Source of the DNA: Candidatus Bathyarchaeota archaeon B26-1
GTDB taxonomy: Archaea; Thermoproteota; Bathyarchaeia; Bathyarchaeales; B26-1
Assembly: GCA_001593925.1 (NCBI GenBank)
Contig: LUCD01000041.1
Span: 1-9,818, forward strand
Length of the DNA: 9,818 nucleotides
Direction: 5' to 3'
A program made the translations under genes and the position numbers. The notes under the pieces are model-generated. The model ran no database searches. It was not told where the DNA came from and was given only the letters and a program-made list of their open reading frames with translations. Shown in pieces: positions 6,388 through 9,818 of this stretch. The stretch's first letter is position 1, and every line of letters begins with the position of its first letter.

Positions 6388-8721
6388 TTATTCTACCTTA
6401 TGGCGGCTACATCGAAGATGAGGCGGCATGCATGCACGTAGGCATTCTTCTACAATTGTAGTATTAACCCCCATTACGACATATCTGATTTTTCTTCCTA
6501 ATCTCATACTTCTGTAGCTGGTTGTAGGATCTAGTTTCTCTAGTGCTTTCTCGATGGCTTCAGGAGTAATTTTCTGCGGCGGTTCAATATTTTGAGTTAC
6601 TCCCATATACTTGGGGCCTGCTTCCCCAACGAGGGCATAGCGTTTTGCCCAGTCGCAGCGTGCTCTGTCACGTACTCCATATTCAAATATTCTGTTGCCT
6701 ATTTTGACTGAAGTTTTCCGGTCTGGACTTATCGCTTCGACGGGGCAGGTGTTTACGCATTGGAAGCATCTGTCACAGAGCGGTGGTCCAGAATACATGG
6801 GTGATGGTTCTAAAGGCGCGTCGGTAAGTATCGATATAGTGCGTTGTCTAGGTCCATACTCTGGCGTTAAGAGCTGGCCGTTCCATCCTATTTCGCCAAG
6901 TCCCGCCGCAACAGCTGCATATACATTCGCCCAAACATCTGGAAGTTCTCCTCTTGGACTAGCAACCATGCCTGTATCTTCCGTTATATCTACAAGGGGG
7001 ACTGCAAGATATCCTCTATCCTTGAGGTAATTTGACAAACGAATCGCTATGTAACATAACTGTCTAACCGTATGATAATGGACGAAGCAGTAGCTTGCAG
7101 GCGATTCTGCCGGAGGCTCCTTCGCTCGCTCGACAGCCGCGTCTGGATAGTGAAGTCCTATTACAACTATGGACTTTGCTTTTGGCAAAAACTCATTTAA
7201 ACGTTTAACACTAGGTATGTCCATAAGGCGATTTATAGGAGCAATGCCGAACAAGTCAGCGCCTAGTTGATATGCTTCTTTCCTTAATTCGTTCGTTAGA
7301 ATTTCAGTTTTGGTTTGTATTCTGCGCTCTCCTATCCTAGGTCGCTTTTTAGCATCTGATTCAAGCGGAGCATCGGTAAGCACTGAGATGAAACGCCGCG
7401 TAAATCCACATATCGATGTTTCACTACTTTCAGTGCTCTCTATGAAACCAGCAATTTTGGCTGCATATTCATTTATCAAAGACATCTGTCTATAGGTAAT
7501 CGAAGATGATTGTCCATAAGCAGGCATAGCCGCATATCCCAAACCATCTAAGTACCTACAAACGTCCAGCACAGCAAATCCAAGTAAGTAGTACGACGCA
7601 TTACTTATGTATCGGGCAGCATATTTTATCTGGGGCGGAATGGTCTTAGCATTTTTGGTGGGTTGAGGATAGTCAATCCCTAGCAAAATCACGCTTTTTG
7701 CATTAGGAAGGTAATCCCCCGGTTTCAGCGGGGCTTCTTTAAAATCATCCACGGATAAGACTCGAACTATATTGACACCCCATTGTACAGGGATGCTCTT
7801 GACTTTATAAGTCGCTATCCTATTTACTTTTGTCTGCCAGTTGTCCGTAAATCTTTTCTTTCTTCGATAAACTCTAGTGTATGCGGGATCTTTATATCGA
7901 AGCTGAGGAATCATGCAATAGCGGAGGCAACTTCCCATTGCACCTGCATGTCTACCATGCTTCGACAGCGTATCCCAAACGACCTCCTCTGTGACTTTCT
8001 CAGGTATGGGTAGGTTGAGATCAATGCCCCAATGTTCAGCCCATGAACAACGCCACATGTTTTTCCTAGGATATTCGTAGGTCTTGTCTTCGATTTTAAC
8101 GACATGAAGTCCATCAACCTCCTTTTCGAGCGCACCAGTTGGGCAGGCACGGACACACTCGAAGCATCTATCGCAGAGACTCGGTCCATCATACATAGGT
8201 GTCGGTTCCAAGGGCGCGTTAGTGATTATGGCGACGACGCGCTGTCTAGGCCCAAACTCAGGCGATAAAAAGAGTCCATTCCATCCCAATTCGCCCAGCC
8301 CAGCGGCCACAGCTGCATGTCTATTTGAGAAGTCCGCGGTAAAATGAGTGTTAATATCCTTGTATGGACGATATCTCCATATGTTGGAGGCCGCTTTGGG
8401 GAGAGCTTTGTATCCTCTTTTCTCGAGAAGCCTAGCAATATTGAAGGAGATGTAATCCAATTTCCGATTCATATCATTTTGTATACCATACGGTCCCATA
8501 TCATGAGGAGTTGGTTCGCCACTGAGCTCTATAACTGCGTCAGGATGGTGAATAGCAACCACTATAACTGATCTCGCATCCGGTAAATGATCTTCCGGCC
8601 TTAACTTTTTAGGAGCATATTTCCATCGTGCTACCGGACCAATTCCAACTAAGTCAGCTCCGAGTTCAACAGCAAGGGCCTTTACCATATTTGTTGTAAT
8701 TAGATCATAGGATTCGCTCAT
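6388..8721 (-). CDS. Three-module iron-sulphur protein of the QueG/reductive dehalogenase-like type
   Basis: The 777 residues contain two full and one reduced copy of one module. Module 1 (1-300) and module 3 (470-777) each open with LGADLxGIxP, then a SIVVIGLHYPDA-like strand, then AAVAAGLGExGWNG with PEFGPRQR or PEYGPRQR and TxAPLEP (134-173, 602-640). Each then has a CxxCxxCxxxCP cluster motif (C183/186/189/193; C649/652/655/659), a further Cys (C225; C689) and a CLRxCM pair (C265/C269; C760/C764). Seven conserved Cys per module suit two [4Fe-4S] clusters. Module 2 (about 305-455) keeps the early strands and SVLTDAPLES but has no cluster cysteines. The AGLGExGxxG...PExGPR...APLxP-CxxCxxC layout is that of reductive dehalogenases and epoxyqueuosine reductase, which bind cobalamin; cobalamin here is inference. 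There is no twin-arginine signal or membrane segment, so it should be cytoplasmic. It stands alone, is AT-richer than its neighbours, and lies between two fragments of a broken gene. Substrate unknown. Confidence 0.82.
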   Translation of the reverse strand: MSESYDLITTNMVKALAVELGADLVGIGPVARWKYAPKKLRPEDHLPDARSVIVVAIHHPDAVIELSGEPTPHDMGPYGIQNDMNRKLDYISFNIARLLEKRGYKALPKAASNIWRYRPYKDINTHFTADFSNRHAAVAAGLGELGWNGLFLSPEFGPRQRVVAIITNAPLEPTPMYDGPSLCDRCFECVRACPTGALEKEVDGLHVVKIEDKTYEYPRKNMWRCSWAEHWGIDLNLPIPEKVTEEVVWDTLSKHGRHAGAMGSCLRYCMIPQLRYKDPAYTRVYRRKKRFTDNWQTKVNRIATYKVKSIPVQWGVNIVRVLSVDDFKEAPLKPGDYLPNAKSVILLGIDYPQPTKNAKTIPPQIKYAARYISNASYYLLGFAVLDVCRYLDGLGYAAMPAYGQSSSITYRQMSLINEYAAKIAGFIESTESSETSICGFTRRFISVLTDAPLESDAKKRPRIGERRIQTKTEILTNELRKEAYQLGADLFGIAPINRLMDIPSVKRLNEFLPKAKSIVVIGLHYPDAAVERAKEPPAESPASYCFVHYHTVRQLCYIAIRLSNYLKDRGYLAVPLVDITEDTGMVASPRGELPDVWANVYAAVAAGLGEIGWNGQLLTPEYGPRQRTISILTDAPLEPSPMYSGPPLCDRCFQCVNTCPVEAISPDRKTSVKIGNRIFEYGVRDRARCDWAKRYALVGEAGPKYMGVTQNIEPPQKITPEAIEKALEKLDPTTSYRSMRLGRKIRYVVMGVNTTIVEECLRACMPPHLRCSRHKVE

Positions 8722-8753
8722 TTCTCATCGACCTTATCAAGCCACGTTTCATT

Positions 8754-8761
8754 CATTAATA
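8754..8761 (-). promoter_or_regulatory. Weak TATA-like box upstream of the 777-residue gene
   Basis: The minus strand reads TTATTAAT about 33 bp before the ATG at 8721. If used, the mRNA leader would be very short. A partial Shine-Dalgarno-like AAGGTCGATGAG precedes the ATG. A second AT-rich candidate, CTTAAAATCTTTAAG (about 8968-8983), lies beyond the MITE and would have been about 84 bp from the ATG before the insertion. Confidence 0.3.
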
Positions 8762-8774
8762 AGATTTACTCTTT

Positions 8775-8782
8775 AGTTTGGC
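8775..8782 (+). repeat. Target-site duplication, left copy (AGTTTGGC)
   Basis: An exact 8-bp match to 8947-8954, touching the outer end of the left terminal repeat of the MITE. Joining 8782 to 8955 rebuilds the empty site. Confidence 0.85.
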
Positions 8783-8946
8783 GATACTGACAAGATAAGA
8801 GTTTATGGTTGCACGGCATCTGTGAAAGTTTCACTTTTCAGAACCCATTTTTCATCGCACATTCCGAAAAAGACCGTAACCCCCTCTTAAGGAAAGCCGC
8901 GCCATTCAAAGTGAACGAAACATCAACCCTTCATCTTGTCAGTATC
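8783..8946. mobile_element. 164-bp MITE with 14-bp terminal inverted repeats
   Basis: GATACTGACAAGAT (8783-8796) and ATCTTGTCAGTATC (8933-8946) are exact reverse complements at the two ends. Both ends are directly flanked by AGTTTGGC (8775-8782 and 8947-8954), an 8-bp target-site duplication. This is the complete signature of a transposed element. It is too short for a transposase and has no credible reading frame, so it must be non-autonomous. An 8-bp duplication is usual for several families (for example IS256, ISL3, IS6, IS66); the parent family is not identifiable here. Inside are a palindrome-like site (8822-8834) and a GC-rich centre. It inserted about 54-60 bp upstream of the 777-residue gene, into its promoter region. 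Confidence 0.85.
8822..8834. repeat. Palindrome-like site inside the MITE
   Basis: GTGAAA-G-TTTCAC has 6-bp arms about a single central base. Together with outer TCTG and CAGA it can fold into a larger imperfect hairpin (8818-8842). It could be an operator carried by the element or simply internal structure; its position is about 100 bp upstream of the 777-residue gene. Confidence 0.4.
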
Positions 8947-8954
8947 AGTTTGGC
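8947..8954 (+). repeat. Target-site duplication, right copy (AGTTTGGC)
   Basis: An exact 8-bp match to 8775-8782, touching the outer end of the right terminal repeat. Confidence 0.85.
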
Positions 8955-9032
8955 GTCGTGTTGGTTCTTAAAGATTTTAAGTAGATGAAAATCTTGTTGA
9001 AGAAGATCTTAACTGAGGGGAAATATCTCATG
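8955..9032. other. Non-coding junction between the MITE and the radical SAM 5' fragment
   Basis: No gene is supported. With 8722-8782 and the MITE this makes a stretch of just over 300 bases (8722-9032) without a functional gene. The sequence is AT-rich, and radical SAM similarity fades here: after codons for CVTHVR the frame reaches a TAA within nine codons. The right-hand edge of the foreign island should lie in this interval. Confidence 0.5.
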
Positions 9033-9411
9033 CCTTACGTGCGTCACGCAGGACCTCCTCAGTTCTCCATCTATTAAAACTGAACATGAGTAGCAGCCTC
9101 AGTCTCGCATGGCGCGAAGATTTGGCAGTCACCCGGATATTTACCGAAGGATATTCCAATGGTCTCTAAGGCTCTCTTGACAGTTGTCTTCTCTGGAACA
9201 TCAACTTTAACGCCGTCGACCCGATACTCACGCTCCTACGGGGAGAAGAGTCCTCAACCATCCTTATGGCCTCGTACGGGCACCCCTTATAGCAGGCTCC
9301 ACAGCCTATACAGTCGTTTGGTGAGGGACATACTACCACCTCTTCACAGAAGCCGCATTCCTTGCAGAGCGTCCGATCGCGAACCCTCTTAAAGAAGTTC
9401 CCCGAGAGCAT
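9033..9411 (-). pseudogene. 5' fragment of a radical SAM protein gene, with two frameshifts
   Basis: Reading starts at ATG 9411 with a ferredoxin-like domain: Cys at 16, 19, 22, 28 and then CIGCGACYKGCPYEAI (34-49), enough for two [4Fe-4S] clusters. Near 9231-9236 one base is missing. Restoring it gives YRVDGVKVDVPEKTTVKRAL, then GKYPGDCQIFAPCET, a small domain known between the ferredoxin and radical SAM parts of this archaeal family. A second one-base loss near 9098-9101 follows. Restoring it gives GGCYSCSVLIDGELRRSCVTHVR, ending near 9033. After that similarity stops, before the CxxxCxxC radical SAM core. Without correction the frame yields only an 81-residue ferredoxin-like peptide with a nonsense tail. 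The C-terminal third of such a protein lies at 5750-6178. ATG 9411 has only a weak ribosome site (GGAAGG). Confidence 0.8.
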
Positions 9412-9420
9412 GCCAGCCTT

Positions 9421-9477
9421 CCTTTAAGGGTTACCCTTAGACTTTAAGGGAACAAGGAGGCTTAAATCTCTTTAAGA
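9421..9477. repeat. Cluster of TTTAAG-type repeats in the divergent promoter region
   Basis: CTTTAAGGG occurs at 9422-9430 and 9442-9450 (20-bp period). TAAGGG-tta-CCCTTA (9425-9439) and CTTAAA-tctc-TTTAAG (9461-9476) are inverted repeats. On the minus strand, ATTTAAG at 9461-9467 is a plausible TATA box about 50 bp upstream of ATG 9411. The cluster could be overlapping TATA elements or an operator. Confidence 0.45.
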
Positions 9478-9573
9478 CTGTCCCGGAACGCGAAGAGGCT
9501 CCTCACGGCAGAGAACAAAAATAACCCGGTGGACCTATTGATTTATTGAAGACAGTCGCGACTATCGCTGGGC

Positions 9574-9580
9574 GAGGTGA
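9574..9580 (+). promoter_or_regulatory. Shine-Dalgarno of the OBG-type GTPase gene
   Basis: GAGGTGA is complementary to the archaeal 16S 3' end (AUCACCUCC), with 8 bases between it and the ATG at 9589. It fixes the start codon. Confidence 0.8.
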
Positions 9581-9588
9581 GAAGCCTC

Positions 9589-9818
9589 ATGGTCACAAAC
9601 CTCCCAGCCAAAGCTAAGGCGAAGTGGGCTGAGGCTGTGGCCTGCCGTTACATCCCAGAGAAGATAAGGTTGATGAGGGAGTTCCTCGCCCTCTGCCCGA
9701 AACATAAAGGAACAAGCAAACTCATAATGAACGTTAGGAGGAAGATAGCGGCCCTAGAGGAGGAGCTCGAAAGGTCGAGAACCCGCAGAAAGAGCAGTGG
9801 CCGCCACCTCTTCTCGGT
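9589..9818 (+). CDS. OBG/TGS-family GTPase, N-terminal part (3'-partial)
   Basis: Seventy-six codons are visible before the window ends. The N-terminus MVTNLPAKAKAKWAEAVA followed by PEKIRLMREFLALCPKHKGTSKL (about 22-44), RRKIAALEEELERSR (49-63), a short basic linker and HLFS is the helical leader seen in archaeal OBG-related GTPases that continue with a G domain and a C-terminal TGS domain. These cytoplasmic GTPases are thought to act with ribosomes or RNA. No P-loop is visible yet, because the gene runs off the edge, so GTPase activity is inferred from the leader. The start is secure: ATG with a good GAGGTGA 8 bases upstream. A weak TTTATT box at 9542-9547 could be its TATA. It is transcribed away from the decayed radical SAM fragment, with a 177-bp gap. 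Confidence 0.8.
   Translation, partial: MVTNLPAKAKAKWAEAVACRYIPEKIRLMREFLALCPKHKGTSKLIMNVRRKIAALEEELERSRTRRKSSGRHLFS

Noticed and set aside
6388..8721. Respiratory (membrane-linked, exported) reductive dehalogenase
   Set aside because: There is no twin-arginine signal at the N-terminus and no small membrane-anchor (RdhB-like) gene next to it. Similarity is at the level of shared core motifs, so only a superfamily-level name is justified.
8955..9031. Short minus-strand frame of about 28 codons (starting MRYFPSVKIFF) as a leader peptide or transposase remnant
   Set aside because: It is open, but too short and without recognisable similarity; low-complexity AT-rich sequence explains it.
8984..9079. 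Short plus-strand frame of about 31 codons beginning ATGAAAATC
   Set aside because: It overlaps the decayed radical SAM fragment on the other strand and has no domain or ribosome site.
9166..9411. An 81-residue stand-alone ferredoxin gene
   Set aside because: After residue 59 the sequence becomes meaningless, while a one-base shift continues a radical SAM family sequence for another 65 or so codons. It is the start of a broken larger gene, not a small ferredoxin.
1..9818. CRISPR array, tRNA or rRNA genes
   Set aside because: No regularly spaced direct repeats, no cloverleaf-like T-arm with CCA-type end, and no rRNA signature were noticed on either strand when reading by eye; no scan could be run.

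Overview
The window comes from an archaeon, probably a member of the Thermoproteota such as a Bathyarchaeia-like lineage. The clearest sign is a complete TiaS, the archaea-specific tRNA-Ile2 agmatidine synthase. Archaeal TATA boxes with short or near-absent leaders, a stand-alone Lrp/AsnC RAM-domain protein and an archaeal OBG-type GTPase fit this. The finer taxonomic placement is inference from general gene style. No rRNA, tRNA or CRISPR array was seen.

Layout. Positions 1-3135 (+) hold the 3' part of a large FtsX/MacB-type ABC transporter permease with a long cytoplasmic coiled-coil tail; its start lies outside the window. Convergent with it, 19 bp away, is a set of minus-strand genes that each appear to have their own TATA box: a HAD-family phosphatase (3155-3814), TiaS (3921-5264) and an Lrp/AsnC ligand-binding-domain protein (5379-5633). 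A strong hairpin lies directly after the Lrp stop codon.

The second half is a disrupted locus. A 3' fragment of a PflA-like radical SAM gene (5750-6178) and a 5' fragment of what looks like the same gene (about 9033-9411) are both on the minus strand, about 2.85 kb apart. The 5' fragment carries two one-base frameshifts. The middle of the gene, which would hold the radical SAM CxxxCxxC motif, is missing. Between the fragments is a more AT-rich island. It contains one intact 777-residue iron-sulphur protein made of three related modules of the QueG/reductive dehalogenase-like type (6388-8721). Next to it is a 164-bp non-autonomous mobile element (MITE, 8783-8946) with perfect 14-bp terminal inverted repeats and an exact 8-bp target-site duplication. 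The MITE landed about 54-60 bp upstream of the start codon of the iron-sulphur gene.

At the right end, a TTTAAG-rich divergent promoter region (9412-9588) leads into the start of an OBG/TGS-family GTPase (9589 to window end, +) with a good Shine-Dalgarno.

The genes do not form one pathway. The left half is housekeeping (tRNA modification, phosphatase, small-molecule sensing, membrane transport). The right half records gene decay, island insertion and a small transposition event beside a putative corrinoid or redox enzyme.
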